Origin: Shewanella pneumatophori
GTDB lineage: Bacteria; Pseudomonadota; Gammaproteobacteria; Enterobacterales; Shewanellaceae
DNA length: 64,000 nucleotides
NCBI RefSeq assembly: GCF_023283895.1
Contig: NZ_JAKILB010000013.1
Span: 1-64,000 of the forward strand
Direction: 5' to 3'
A program made the position numbers and the translations under genes. The notes under the pieces are model-generated. The model saw only the letters and a program-made list of their open reading frames with translations. It was not told the DNA's origin and did not search any database. Below, one piece after another: positions 46,053 through 55,069 of the stretch (within the stretch, counting starts at the first letter, position 1; every line of letters starts with the position of its first letter).

Positions 46053-46215
46053 AAAAATAGAAGTAACCATTCCTAGAATTCAGTAAATAATCAATGATTT
46101 TGGCGGTACTGAATTCACTACAGCTGATATTCTAAGAGGTTATTCTGGTGGGTTTTATAGCAATGTTGGGACACCAGCTTAAGCTCTGAAACGTTTTTGT
46201 CAATTTTCGAGTCAC
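46045..46215 (+). pseudogene. Broken small gene remnant
   Basis: Starting at an ATG that overlaps the upstream stop, the frame reads MDKKIEVTIPRIQ-stop-IINDFGGTEFTTADILRGY, then SGGFYSNVGTPA-stop. Two in-frame stop codons interrupt an otherwise protein-like sequence. The second stop falls exactly where a ~172-bp dispersed repeat begins, so the repeat may have truncated it. Confidence 0.5.
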
Positions 46216-46347
46216 GGAAGGCTTCGTTGACTCACTTATGCCCCTTTATTATTTTCACGAATCTAAATGATAAATGGCACAAGTAAGCTTTGACTATAGA
46301 AAAGCTAATGTGAAAGGTTTGGTGTACACCATAAGTAATGCCTGTCC
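46176..46347 (+). repeat. Dispersed ~175-bp repeat, copy A
   Basis: It is homologous to 48207-48383. Both begin AGCTTAAGCTCT, contain a hairpin, then TGCCCC-x-TTATTA, then CTATAGAAAAGCTAAT, and end near GCCTGT. The hairpin arms here are GAGTCA (46209-46214) and TGACTC (46228-46233). No coding potential is seen. The remaining sequence to 46704 is AT-rich with no supported gene. Confidence 0.8.
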
Positions 46348-46730
46348 TTTTTCTTTAAGCTCAATTTTCCGACTCCACCTTCCTAGAGCAAACTAAAATA
46401 ACTGTAATCCTATACAGGTATAATGAACTTGATGAATCAGACAGATTTATTGAAGCCAGAAAGTGAAAAAATTGCATCGATAAATTTTTAACATCTGAAA
46501 TAGCACCTGCTTATCATGCAGTTAGGTTTCCGCTTTAATCTTACAAGAGACCCGATAAATGTTCTGCATTACTTTGCGGAGAAGGTAAATTTAAATTTGT
46601 TAACACCAGCAAGATGAACTGCTTTACATCAATGAGTTACGTTGCTAGCTTTGACCTAAATTAAAAAAGTACAGGGATTTATCCGAGACGCTGGATAATA
46701 AGCTGTTAGCTGCCAAAAGGAATTGAGTAT

Positions 46731-47189
46731 ATGGAAATATTTCACGCCACAATAGAAGATGCAGAAAGTTTACTCGAGCTTCAACGCGTTGCGTATCAAT
46801 CAGAAGCTGAACTGCATAATGACTTTGATATCCCGCCTTTAACTCAAACGCTTGATGAACTAAAAGCAGACTTTGAGAAGAAAACCATTTTGAAAGTTGT
46901 TGATAACGGTAAGTTATTGGCAAGCGGTCAAGCTCGCTTAGAAGCTGGTAGTTGTCATATTGGACGAATGGCGGTATGGCCTGAACTGCATGGCAAGGGT
47001 GTTGGCTCTAAGTTGCTTTCTTCACTTGAAACTGTATTTCCAGAAGCTAAACGTGTCGAGCTTTTTACAGGGGAGTTTAGTGCTTCGAATTTAGCGATGT
47101 ATAAACGTCGTGGTTATTCTGAGTTTAAAACGGCAAAGTTGGGTAAAACGAGAGTTGTATTCTTAGAACGTAACCTAAAAAGCAGCTAA
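46731..47189 (+). CDS. GNAT acetyltransferase (integron-type cassette)
   Basis: The 152-aa protein has the GNAT acetyl-CoA-binding region CHIGRMAVWPELHGKGVGSKLLSSLE and the C-terminal NLAMYKRRGYSEF. It could acetylate a small molecule or protein; substrate unknown. It begins 20 bp after a GTTAGC cassette-like junction (46705), and its stop codon sits inside the left end of a strong attC site, the normal layout of an integron gene cassette. Confidence 0.9.
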   Translation: MEIFHATIEDAESLLELQRVAYQSEAELHNDFDIPPLTQTLDELKADFEKKTILKVVDNGKLLASGQARLEAGSCHIGRMAVWPELHGKGVGSKLLSSLETVFPEAKRVELFTGEFSASNLAMYKRRGYSEFKTAKLGKTRVVFLERNLKSS

Positions 47190-47284
47190 CAAAGTTTTAA
47201 AGTCGGACTCGTAACAGCTTGCTCGGTTCCACTTCGTTTCACATTATAGCAAGCTATTACTCGCCGCTTAAAACGGCGTTATGT
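47184..47284 (+). repeat. attC site 1 (integron cassette recombination site)
   Basis: The left side TAACAAAGTTTTAAAGTCGG and the right side (reverse complement TAACGCCGTTTTAAGCGG) form long imperfect arms with extrahelical bases, closing at GGCGTTATGT. An inner stem CAGCTTGCT / AGCAAGCTA is also present. This is the R''-L''-L'-R' layout of attC. It separates the GNAT gene from the next cassette, whose frame starts within 5 bp. Confidence 0.88.
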
Positions 47285-48041
47285 GTCTGAAGAGCTCACA
47301 ATTATCGAGAGTAAGATGAAATTGATTCGAAATATGAAAGACTCGCTTTTGAATGCAGGTGAAGCGGCAAAGGAACTCTGTCAGGCTACAGAGTCTTCAA
47401 TAGATTTTTTCATTGAAAGTGAAGTCTTGTCGGAAGTCCCATTCGTAGAGTATGCGTTCTCAATAAAGAATGCATATGATAAATACCAAGTCGCAAAGGT
47501 TAAAAGAAACTATGCTAACTTTATCAAGTCTGCATCCACTCTAAACTCGGAAGAAACCCTATATTTCACCGATCAGATTTTTGCTAATACTGAGCAGGCG
47601 GAAGAAGCAGCTGAAACCATTTTTGAAATTATTACTTCTGCAGAGCGCCCAATTAAGGCTGAAATACTTGGTCGCCTCTGTGTTAGTTTTGCTAAGGGTA
47701 AAATCGACCTGAATGAGTTTAACTCGTTAATGCATATTACATGTGCTGCAACAGTTCCGGCTCTTAGAGCGATGCAAGGGCTAATGAACTTATATAGCAA
47801 TCAAGTAAGAACCTATTATCAACGTTCAAAGCCATATATAGCTCAATTATCCTCTGTTGGTTTGGCTGTTAACTCTGGTAAATCAAACGGTTGGGAGCTG
47901 ACAGAGTTAGGAATTCAACTAGCTTCATTTGGTTTTGGGCTTACGCTATATCAAGCTGATGGCAAATTGTATGAAATGCCAACAGAACTTAGTGAGTCGA
48001 ACGAATTTCTAGTCTTCGAAGGTGACGAAGAAAACACATAA
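47283..48041 (+). CDS. Hypothetical cassette protein, 252 aa
   Basis: I recognise no family. The protein is mostly helical, with LCQATESSIDFFIESEV near the N-terminus and a C-terminal NGWELTELGIQLASFGFGL that resembles a winged-helix end. GTG 47283 lies directly at the cassette junction. ATG 47316, preceded by GAGAG, is a good alternative and would shorten it to 241 aa. It is followed by a VCR-like attC. A defence or toxin role is possible by context only. Confidence 0.8.
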   Translation: MSEELTIIESKMKLIRNMKDSLLNAGEAAKELCQATESSIDFFIESEVLSEVPFVEYAFSIKNAYDKYQVAKVKRNYANFIKSASTLNSEETLYFTDQIFANTEQAEEAAETIFEIITSAERPIKAEILGRLCVSFAKGKIDLNEFNSLMHITCAATVPALRAMQGLMNLYSNQVRTYYQRSKPYIAQLSSVGLAVNSGKSNGWELTELGIQLASFGFGLTLYQADGKLYEMPTELSESNEFLVFEGDEENT

Positions 48042-48160
48042 CAAACGCTTCAAGACGGATTCGCAACGCGTGGCATTCTTGGTTTGCGGTAAATTTAGTG
48101 ATTTAGGTGGTGTGCGGAAACATCGTATTGCGTTGCTCACCACTTAAGCGGGCGTTAGCG
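48036..48160 (+). repeat. attC site 2 (VCR-like)
   Basis: TAACAAACGCTTCAAGACGG at the left and CTTAAGCGGGCGTTAGC at the right are near-matches to Vibrio-type VCR ends. Inner boxes CGCAACGCGTGGC and GCGTTGCTCACC pair imperfectly. The length of ~125 bp and the overlap with the upstream stop codon fit a functional attC. Confidence 0.92.
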
Positions 48161-48206
48161 CATATCCGATTGTCATAGCTTTCCTAATGCCAAGAGCCAT
48201 TTTCAT

Positions 48207-48383
48207 AGCTTAAGCTCTAACCAATTTCTGTCCATCAACGTGTCAGTGAACCCAAGCTGACACGTTTGTGCCCCATTATTAGTTTCGCAGCTGAAAAGGA
48301 AAATAGGCCGAGAAATTTTTTCTATAGAAAAGCTAATCTGAACAAGGGATATTTCAGTTCAAATAGGTAGCTACGCCTGTACC
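48207..48383 (+). repeat. Dispersed ~175-bp repeat, copy B
   Basis: It is homologous to 46176-46347. The hairpin arms here are ACGTGTCA (48238-48245) and TGACACGT (48258-48265), while copy A uses GAGTCA / TGACTC at the same place. The pairing is thus kept through changed bases. It lies between the last attC and the Shango-type operon. From 48384 to 48678 the sequence is AT-rich and likely carries the sngA promoter. Confidence 0.8.
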
Positions 48384-48678
48384 ATCTTTTCATATAAACC
48401 CAGAGGTGTTTTATGATGATCGAGTAGTGAGGGGACCGTTTCAATAAATAGATATAAGCGCTTTTTGCTCGCTCTTTTATAAACACTAAATCGCCCCAAG
48501 TGAATCACTTATTTTCATTTTATCCCTTCACCTTTGCTTTTTTCACTTGAAGTGTTTGCCATATATTTCACTAAGGGTATATCCTTGTGGTTCAACTGCT
48601 AGCAGAACCGATAACTAGTTAAAATTATGTAAAATTATTCTTTCATAAAACCCTCCCTTCTCCACATAAGGAAAAATA

Positions 48679-50964
48679 ATGGAATATTTTATAGGAGCTA
48701 TTGTTCTCTATATTTTGTATCGATGGATATCAGGGAACTCGAGATCCAATACAATAAAAGACCCAAAAACTAGAAATACACAGTCTCAAATATCAGAACA
48801 TAGAGCTAGTACCTATGCTTCATCTAGCACTAATACATCATCTATTTCTTCATACGACAGTGCAGATGATGAATTTGCTACATTCACCATCCAGACAAGC
48901 TATGGTTATGAATCAGAAAAATCATCGAATAAGCAAAAAGGTCGATGGATAGGAGATAGTGAGCAGCTAACAATTAATGGTCGAAAACTCGATAAAGGTC
49001 TTTTCTACTTTGGTGGAGTGATGAAATCTTTGAGTGGATATGAGGTTGAACCTTCGTTAGTCGATGAAACAAGATCTGTATCTAAACCGCCTTTAGATAG
49101 TAGTGCCGAAATATATACTGATGAATCATTAGGGTACTGGCCTAGTTATGCAACACTCTCCGAAGGTTGCAAAGGTACGTATCTCGATTGGTTAGCTTCA
49201 GAACGTTCAAATCCAAATATCCCAATTGGATATGTTTTCATATATTTTTACGGCTTAGAACGAAGAGTTATAGAGAGCAATACTACCTCAGATGTCTCTG
49301 ATCCAGAGTTCATAGCTATTTTTGACGAGGTTCTACGCTTAAATAAAGTATTTAGTGTCAATCGTTCATTTAATCGATATTCATCTCATTTACTAGAATT
49401 GATGACTCTGCTCAGACCTTTATTGCTTGCATCTAAGGTAGACGAAATACCTGAGACGACTAATGCTTTTTCATTCAAAATTAAACTTGCTGAAACTGTT
49501 GTAAAAGAGCAATCTGTGGGAGCTGAACTAGCTTTAGCTTGGTTGAAAAATACGATCGAATATTCTCTCAAGATGCCAGCAAGAAGATGTGAAGAGGAAT
49601 TTAAACAACTTTTTGAAATCCGCTTTACACAAAAGTTTGGTGAAGGCATACCTGTTAAGCCTAATAAAACAAAGTTACGTCTTTCATACAATCCTGCAAG
49701 TAACGGGATTCATGGGGTAGATTTGACTATGGAAGAACTACCTGATCCAAGTATTTTGAAAGGGCCTATTAATAAGCTCATTCCCATTGCAGAAAGTTGT
49801 ACTGAGGAGTTGGCAAGTTACAGCCGATATTTAGGTAAGGTCGAGACTTCTAAAAATGACATCGCAGCGTTAATGCTATTGCCTAAAGAGTTGGTTAATG
49901 AGTCAAATTCTCCTGTCATTAGAGAGTTTAAAAAATGGGCAGAACAAGTCATAGAAAAGCAAGACGGACTTACGACGATTAAAGAATTTTGGTCGCACAC
50001 AGGGATGCCCTTTCCTAAGGCCATAAATAAAAAAGAAAATGAACTACTAACCAACCTGGCTAGCAAAGCGAATATAGGAATAGCCCCTGATCAACGCTTT
50101 CATCAAGCAAAGGTTACAGTTGATGGCAATATTGTACTGTTCACACCTGCCCATGGTGAGTTCTTTGAACCCAGCATAGCGTTTAATCAAGTTAGTCTCG
50201 CCATGAGACTTGGTGCAATGGTCGCAACAATCGATGGCTACGTTGATCAAGAAGAAAAGTTTGCACTGCAAAGACTAGTGGATCAAGATGAAAATTTGAG
50301 CCCGTCAGAAAAAAACTCACTCAAAGCTTACTTGATATGGAGGCTAAATAGCCCAGTAAATACAGCAGGATTGAAAGCAAGAATCGAAAAGCTTAAAACT
50401 AATGAAGTTGAATTTTTAAAGAAGTTCATGATTTCCATCGCGCTAGTTGATGGCAAGGTAGATTCATCTGAAATAAAACAAATCGAAAAACTCTATACCT
50501 CACTGGGGTTGGATAGATCTCTTGTTACTCGTGATATCCATAATTTAACTTCCTCGAGTAGCCGTACTTTTACTAGTTCGGAAAGTACCGATACTAGCGC
50601 CAATACATTTAAATTGGATGAAGGCACTTTGGCTATGCACGAGAGTGAAACAAGTGACGCCAAAACAATGTTAGAAAATATTTTTGCAGTTGATGATGAA
50701 CCTGAAGTAGAGATTGTTAGTCGAGTACAAACAGAGTCGGATGGATTGGACGATGCCCATAAAAAGCTGTTCGACACATTGCTCAGTAAAGAAACATGGT
50801 CACGCAATGAAGTTCATGAGTTTTGTAGCAAACTTAGCCTCATGGTAGATGGTGCGATAGAAACCATTAATGACTGGGCTTATGAAAAAGTAGATGCACC
50901 TGTATTAGATGATGATGGTGATATTTATGTTGATCTTGAAATTGTTGAAGAGTTAAAAGGATAA
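48679..50964 (+). CDS. sngA: TerB-domain protein, Shango SngA-like
   Basis: The 761-aa protein has an N-terminal membrane helix (FIGAIVLYILYRWI), a Ser-rich linker, a TerB-N-like region (GRKLDKGLFYFGG at about 95-110) and a TerB domain at about 505-620 with acidic metal-type motifs (ATIDGYVDQEEK and ALVDGKVDSSEIKQIE). A C-terminal TerB-C-like region follows. TerB proteins beside a P-loop ATPase and a helicase form the Shango anti-phage system. The next gene begins directly at the stop codon, so the three genes are one operon. Membrane placement is inferred from the helix. Confidence 0.85.
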   Translation: MEYFIGAIVLYILYRWISGNSRSNTIKDPKTRNTQSQISEHRASTYASSSTNTSSISSYDSADDEFATFTIQTSYGYESEKSSNKQKGRWIGDSEQLTINGRKLDKGLFYFGGVMKSLSGYEVEPSLVDETRSVSKPPLDSSAEIYTDESLGYWPSYATLSEGCKGTYLDWLASERSNPNIPIGYVFIYFYGLERRVIESNTTSDVSDPEFIAIFDEVLRLNKVFSVNRSFNRYSSHLLELMTLLRPLLLASKVDEIPETTNAFSFKIKLAETVVKEQSVGAELALAWLKNTIEYSLKMPARRCEEEFKQLFEIRFTQKFGEGIPVKPNKTKLRLSYNPASNGIHGVDLTMEELPDPSILKGPINKLIPIAESCTEELASYSRYLGKVETSKNDIAALMLLPKELVNESNSPVIREFKKWAEQVIEKQDGLTTIKEFWSHTGMPFPKAINKKENELLTNLASKANIGIAPDQRFHQAKVTVDGNIVLFTPAHGEFFEPSIAFNQVSLAMRLGAMVATIDGYVDQEEKFALQRLVDQDENLSPSEKNSLKAYLIWRLNSPVNTAGLKARIEKLKTNEVEFLKKFMISIALVDGKVDSSEIKQIEKLYTSLGLDRSLVTRDIHNLTSSSSRTFTSSESTDTSANTFKLDEGTLAMHESETSDAKTMLENIFAVDDEPEVEIVSRVQTESDGLDDAHKKLFDTLLSKETWSRNEVHEFCSKLSLMVDGAIETINDWAYEKVDAPVLDDDGDIYVDLEIVEELKG

Positions 50965-52275
50965 ATGATGATTGCGAAAAAAATACGGTCTAAAGAAAGA
51001 GATGCAATTATCCAGTCTTTAAAATCAGGAGTGACACCAAAAGTAGGAATTCAACACATTCAAGTGGGCAGAGTAAAAGAACTAAAAGCGCTCATTCAGG
51101 ATATTGAGCGTATCTCAGATGGTGGTTCTGCTTTTAGACTCATTATTGGAGAGTATGGTTCGGGAAAAACATTTTTCTTAAGTGTTATAAGATCAATCGC
51201 TCTTGAGAAAAAATTGGTAACCGTCAATGCTGATCTCTCACCGGATCGCCGCATTCATGCTTCATCAGGTCAAGCTCGTAACCTTTACTCTGAGTTAATG
51301 CGTAACATGTCGACACGGAATAAGTCTGACGGTAACGCTCTAACAAGCGTCGTTGAAAAATTTATTACTGAAGCGAGAAAAGAAGCAGAAGCATCGAACA
51401 AAGAAATAACTGTAGTTATTCATGAGCGCCTTTCGTCTTTATCTGAGTTAGTTGGTGGATACGACTTTGCCAAAGTTATCGAAGCTTATTGGCTAGGGCA
51501 TGAGCAAGATAATGATGACTTAAAAAGTCATGCTATCAAGTGGCTTAGAGCGGAGTATTCAACGAAGACCGATGCTCGTAAAGACTTAGGTGTCAGAAGC
51601 ATAATTACGGATGCATCCTTTTACGACTCTCTAAAGCTTTTGAGCCTATTTGTTAGGCAAGCTGGCTATCAAGGCCTAATTGTTAACCTCGATGAACTGG
51701 TGAATTTGTACAAGCTAAATAGCACTCAAGCAAGAACGTCAAATTATGAGCAAATTCTAAGAATGCTTAATGATTGTTTACAGGGATCAGCGGAGCACCT
51801 TGGTTTTCTACTGGGTGGTACGCCGGAGTTTTTATTAGACCCTAGAAAGGGGCTATATAGCTATGAAGCGCTTCAGTCACGTCTAGCAGGAAATACGTTT
51901 GCTAAGCAGGCTGGTGTAATCGACTACTCCTCACCAGCACTACACTTAGCTTGCCTTACACCAGAAGAACTTTATATTCTTTTGAAAAATTTGAGGCACG
52001 TTTATGCTTCAGGTGACCAATCGCAGTACCTTGTGCCCGATGAGGCGCTTAAATCATTTCTTCACCACTGTAGTCAGACTGTTGGGGATGCTTATTTCAG
52101 AACACCTCGTAATACGATAAAAGCATTCTTAGACATGCTTGCGGTAGTTGATCAAAATCCATCTATAGTATGGGACAGTTTAATTTCATCGGTCTCTATT
52201 GAAGAAGAAAAACCTTCAGATGTCGAACTTGAGGTCGAAGAGATCGAAGATGGACTTGCTGACTTTAAACTATGA
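50965..52275 (+). CDS. sngB: P-loop ATPase (BREX BrxD-like), Shango SngB-like
   Basis: The 436-aa protein has Walker A GEYGSGKT (residues 62-69) and Walker B GLIVNLDELVNL. VGRVKELKALIQDIE before the P-loop and LLGGTPEFLLDPRKGLYSYEALQSRL match the BrxD/DUF2791 ATPase family. It abuts sngA and overlaps sngC by 4 nt. In Shango this ATPase acts with the TerB protein and helicase; the mechanism is inferred. ATG 50968 is an alternative start. Confidence 0.87.
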   Translation: MMIAKKIRSKERDAIIQSLKSGVTPKVGIQHIQVGRVKELKALIQDIERISDGGSAFRLIIGEYGSGKTFFLSVIRSIALEKKLVTVNADLSPDRRIHASSGQARNLYSELMRNMSTRNKSDGNALTSVVEKFITEARKEAEASNKEITVVIHERLSSLSELVGGYDFAKVIEAYWLGHEQDNDDLKSHAIKWLRAEYSTKTDARKDLGVRSIITDASFYDSLKLLSLFVRQAGYQGLIVNLDELVNLYKLNSTQARTSNYEQILRMLNDCLQGSAEHLGFLLGGTPEFLLDPRKGLYSYEALQSRLAGNTFAKQAGVIDYSSPALHLACLTPEELYILLKNLRHVYASGDQSQYLVPDEALKSFLHHCSQTVGDAYFRTPRNTIKAFLDMLAVVDQNPSIVWDSLISSVSIEEEKPSDVELEVEEIEDGLADFKL

Positions 52276-54494
52276 TCGACGAACATAAAAAGTTAGACAT
52301 CAGGGTCCAGCAATGGATCTTTAAGCAAGGCTGGGCAAACTTAAGAGAAGTACAGTGCTTGTCTATAGAGCCGATACTATCTGCTGAAACTGATGTTCTG
52401 ATCAGTGCTTCAACTGCAGCTGGTAAGACTGAAGCTTTTTTTTTACCAGCAATTAGTGCCATTGCAGATCAAAAAGAAGGGATTGGTATTCTATATATTA
52501 GTCCACTAAAAGCCTTAATAAATGATCAGGATAGACGTTTAGAGAGTCTTTCGGATTTACTGGATATACCTGTCACCCCGTGGCACGGTGATAGCCTACA
52601 AAGTCGGAAGAATAAATTAAAGCGTTCACCAGCTGGCATTGTATTGATTACTCCTGAATCACTCGAGTCATTGCTTATTCGTGATGCTGGATGGGTGAAG
52701 TCTGCATTTTCTAATTTAAAATATATTGTTATTGACGAATTCCATGCCTTCCTAGGTACTGAACGTGGACATCACTTACTTTCCCTGCTTCATCGTTTGG
52801 AGCATCTTCTGGGGAGACTAAAGTCACCAATTCCCAGAACGGCATTGAGTGCAACCCTTGGTGAATTGGAAAAGGTACCATTGTCTCTTAGACCAAACCA
52901 ATCCTTACCGTGCAAAATAATTAAAGATTCGCACTCAACATCGACATTTAAGATTCAAGTTAAAGGTTATGTAAATTCGGTAGGTGTAGATGATAAAGCT
53001 CCTGTAGATGCGGAATACCAAATATGCCAAGATTTGTTAAAATTTTGCCGTGGAGGTAATCATTTAGTCTTTGCAAACAGTCGAAAGCGAACTGAAAGTA
53101 TAGCCGCAACATTAAGTGATTTTTGTGATCAAAAAACCGTACCTAATGAGTTTTTTCCTCATCATGGTTCACTCTCGAAAGAGCTTCGGGAGAGCTTGGA
53201 AAAGCGACTTCAAAAAGAGCAATTCCCTACGACAGCTGTTTGTACTATGACACTTGAATTGGGTATCGATATCGGAAAAGTAAATTCGGTTGTTCAGGTC
53301 ACCGCTCCTCATTCCATTTCTAGTTTAAGGCAACGAATGGGGCGTTCAGGGCGGCGTGGAGGACCATCTATACTTCGAATGCTGATCGCTGAAGACGAGT
53401 TAACAAAAGATTCGAGTGTTATCGATAAACTCCGATTGGAGTTAGTGCAATCCCTCGCAATGATCAGATTATTAATTAGCAATAAATGGTATGAGCCTGC
53501 TGATACGTCTCTTTACCATTTTTCAGCGCTTCTGCATCAGACACTTGCAGTCATTGCACAATGGGGGGGGATTAGAGCTGAGCAGTTGTTTAAATTACTT
53601 TGTAAGGAAGGTCCTTTCCAGAATGTCGGAGTTGAGAACTTTAAAGCTCTCCTGATTCATATGGGGCAGACTGAGCTGATAACGCAGTTAGGTAACGGTG
53701 AGATTGTTTTAGGGCTATTAGGTGAGCGCATTACAAATCACTATTCATTTTATGCGGTATTCAAAACTCCAGAAGAGTTCAGAGTCATTAGTGGCGTAAA
53801 TACAATTGGAACACTGCCTGTTGATTCACTTGTGTTAATTGGCCAGCACATTATTTTTGCTGGAAAGCGCTGGAGAGTAAAAGATGTCGATACCGACAAA
53901 AAAGTTATCTACGTAGAGTTCTCCAAAGGTGGGAAACCGCCAAAATTCGGTGGCGGCGGGATGTCAATTCATGACGTAGTGCGTCAAGAAATGTATCGCA
54001 TGCTTAAAGAAGGCGATTACAAGATATCAGTCGGCGACCAAAAAGTAGATTTTGCAGATACTCCAGCTAAAGAACTATTCCATGAAAGTATAAGTTTTTT
54101 TAATACAGCAGGACTAGCGAACAGGTCATTGCTACAGACTGGTAATACAACCTACATATTCACATGGTTGGGAGATAAAATAGTAAATACGATCGTAGCT
54201 CTTCTTATTAAGGAAGGCTACGAAGCCGGTGCTTATGCTGGAGTTATTGAAGTAGAAAAAACATCCCTTGAAGATGCCAAAGCGACATTGCAAACTTTAG
54301 CACAAGCCCAATTGCCTAATGAAACAATGCTAGCCGAATCAGTGTTAGAAAAGCAGGTCGAGAAGTTTGATGAGTTCTTGCCAGACGACGTTTTATCTAT
54401 TGGGTATGGCACCAAAACATTTGACACTAATGGTGCTAAAAAATGGCTTGAGAAGTTTTCACTGGAAGTTGGGAACAGAGGTATGGGGTCATAG
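52272..54494 (+). CDS. sngC: DEAD/DEAH helicase (Lhr-like), Shango SngC-like
   Basis: The 740-aa superfamily 2 helicase has Walker A ASTAAGKTEAFFLPA (from about residue 46), the DEFH box VIDEFHAF (about 155), SATL, ELGIDIGKVNSVVQV and motif VI QRMGRSGRRGG. The Lhr-type C-terminal region includes RWRVKDVD. The order TerB / ATPase / helicase matches Shango. The stop codon lies inside an 8-bp tandem repeat. No nuclease or methylase is adjacent, unlike BREX. Confidence 0.88.
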   Translation: MIDEHKKLDIRVQQWIFKQGWANLREVQCLSIEPILSAETDVLISASTAAGKTEAFFLPAISAIADQKEGIGILYISPLKALINDQDRRLESLSDLLDIPVTPWHGDSLQSRKNKLKRSPAGIVLITPESLESLLIRDAGWVKSAFSNLKYIVIDEFHAFLGTERGHHLLSLLHRLEHLLGRLKSPIPRTALSATLGELEKVPLSLRPNQSLPCKIIKDSHSTSTFKIQVKGYVNSVGVDDKAPVDAEYQICQDLLKFCRGGNHLVFANSRKRTESIAATLSDFCDQKTVPNEFFPHHGSLSKELRESLEKRLQKEQFPTTAVCTMTLELGIDIGKVNSVVQVTAPHSISSLRQRMGRSGRRGGPSILRMLIAEDELTKDSSVIDKLRLELVQSLAMIRLLISNKWYEPADTSLYHFSALLHQTLAVIAQWGGIRAEQLFKLLCKEGPFQNVGVENFKALLIHMGQTELITQLGNGEIVLGLLGERITNHYSFYAVFKTPEEFRVISGVNTIGTLPVDSLVLIGQHIIFAGKRWRVKDVDTDKKVIYVEFSKGGKPPKFGGGGMSIHDVVRQEMYRMLKEGDYKISVGDQKVDFADTPAKELFHESISFFNTAGLANRSLLQTGNTTYIFTWLGDKIVNTIVALLIKEGYEAGAYAGVIEVEKTSLEDAKATLQTLAQAQLPNETMLAESVLEKQVEKFDEFLPDDVLSIGYGTKTFDTNGAKKWLEKFSLEVGNRGMGS

Positions 54495-54540
54495 AGTCAT
54501 AGAGTCATAGGGTCATAGGGTCATAGGGTCATAGGGTCAT
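54489..54540 (+). repeat. 8-bp tandem repeat (TCATAGGG) at the end of sngC
   Basis: Two TCATAGAG and four TCATAGGG units follow head to tail, ending in TCAT. The sngC stop codon TAG lies in the first unit. The unit length is not a multiple of three, but because the stop is in the first unit, copy-number change would not alter the protein. Confidence 0.95.
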
Positions 54541-54639
54541 TGTAAACTTTATTTGATTACCATACATTTACTAATCCCACGACCTATCTTTAGACCCTTT
54601 ACACTAAATGATTTCTGTCCAAAAGCGAGTTTGAAAATG

Positions 54640-54745
54640 ATCAAACTTAATTATCAGAAACTGACATTCGTCCTCAGATAAATTATCAAACAATAGCGGT
54701 ATTACCGTTCATGACAACCATAATTTTTTATCAAACTTTATTATG
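54640..54745 (-). repeat. Inverted TTTGAT repeat array at the right cargo border
   Basis: ATCAAAC units start at 54640, 54685 and 54730, exactly 45 bp apart. Their reverse complement (AAAGTTTGAT, CATAATAAAG) matches the units at 44111-44160. The two arrays thus frame the cargo in opposite orientation. The rest of 54541-55063 is AT-rich; minus-strand readings there lack protein-like character. Confidence 0.75.
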
Positions 54746-55051
54746 GTCGTACACTTATCAATAAAAAATAAAAAAATTTATTACTCTAGGGAGTGACTAC
54801 GGGTGTCAAACGGAGGTAAGTTGTGTGTAAACGCTCCGCGTTTTCCACATCTTATTCCGTGTTCTTGCGATAGCAAGATGTCCACGTAGTTGAGCGACCA
54901 AACCCTCAGACAGCGTTAGTGATTTAGCCAAATAGAAAAAAAATAATCTACATTTTTTTCTCTGATTATTTTTTATTGAGTATTTCTTCGTGATCACCCC
55001 ATTTACCGCCCTATGCGCAGATGAGGTCACTCACTCACTCGCTTGGGAGAA

Positions 55052-55069
55052 AAAAATTAAGGGCTATAA
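55052..55069 (-). repeat. Right terminal inverted repeat of the island
   Basis: The segment ending CTATAA (55064-55069) is the imperfect inverse of the left end. The 6-mer GCGAGT (55070-55075) separates it from the host gene. An 8-bp inverse, TCACTCGC, occurs about 30 bp inside (ending 55042), pairing with GCGAGTGA at 55070-55077, so the last 6 bp might instead be an arm site. Confidence 0.7.

Noticed and set aside
48679..54494. BREX system
   Set aside because: A BrxD-like ATPase and an Lhr-like helicase are present, but no PglX methylase, PglZ or BrxC is; the TerB partner fits Shango better.
54806..55030. Minus-strand 74-aa reading frame near the right island end
   Set aside because: No ribosome site or protein-like pattern; it overlaps the terminal AT-rich region and island end.
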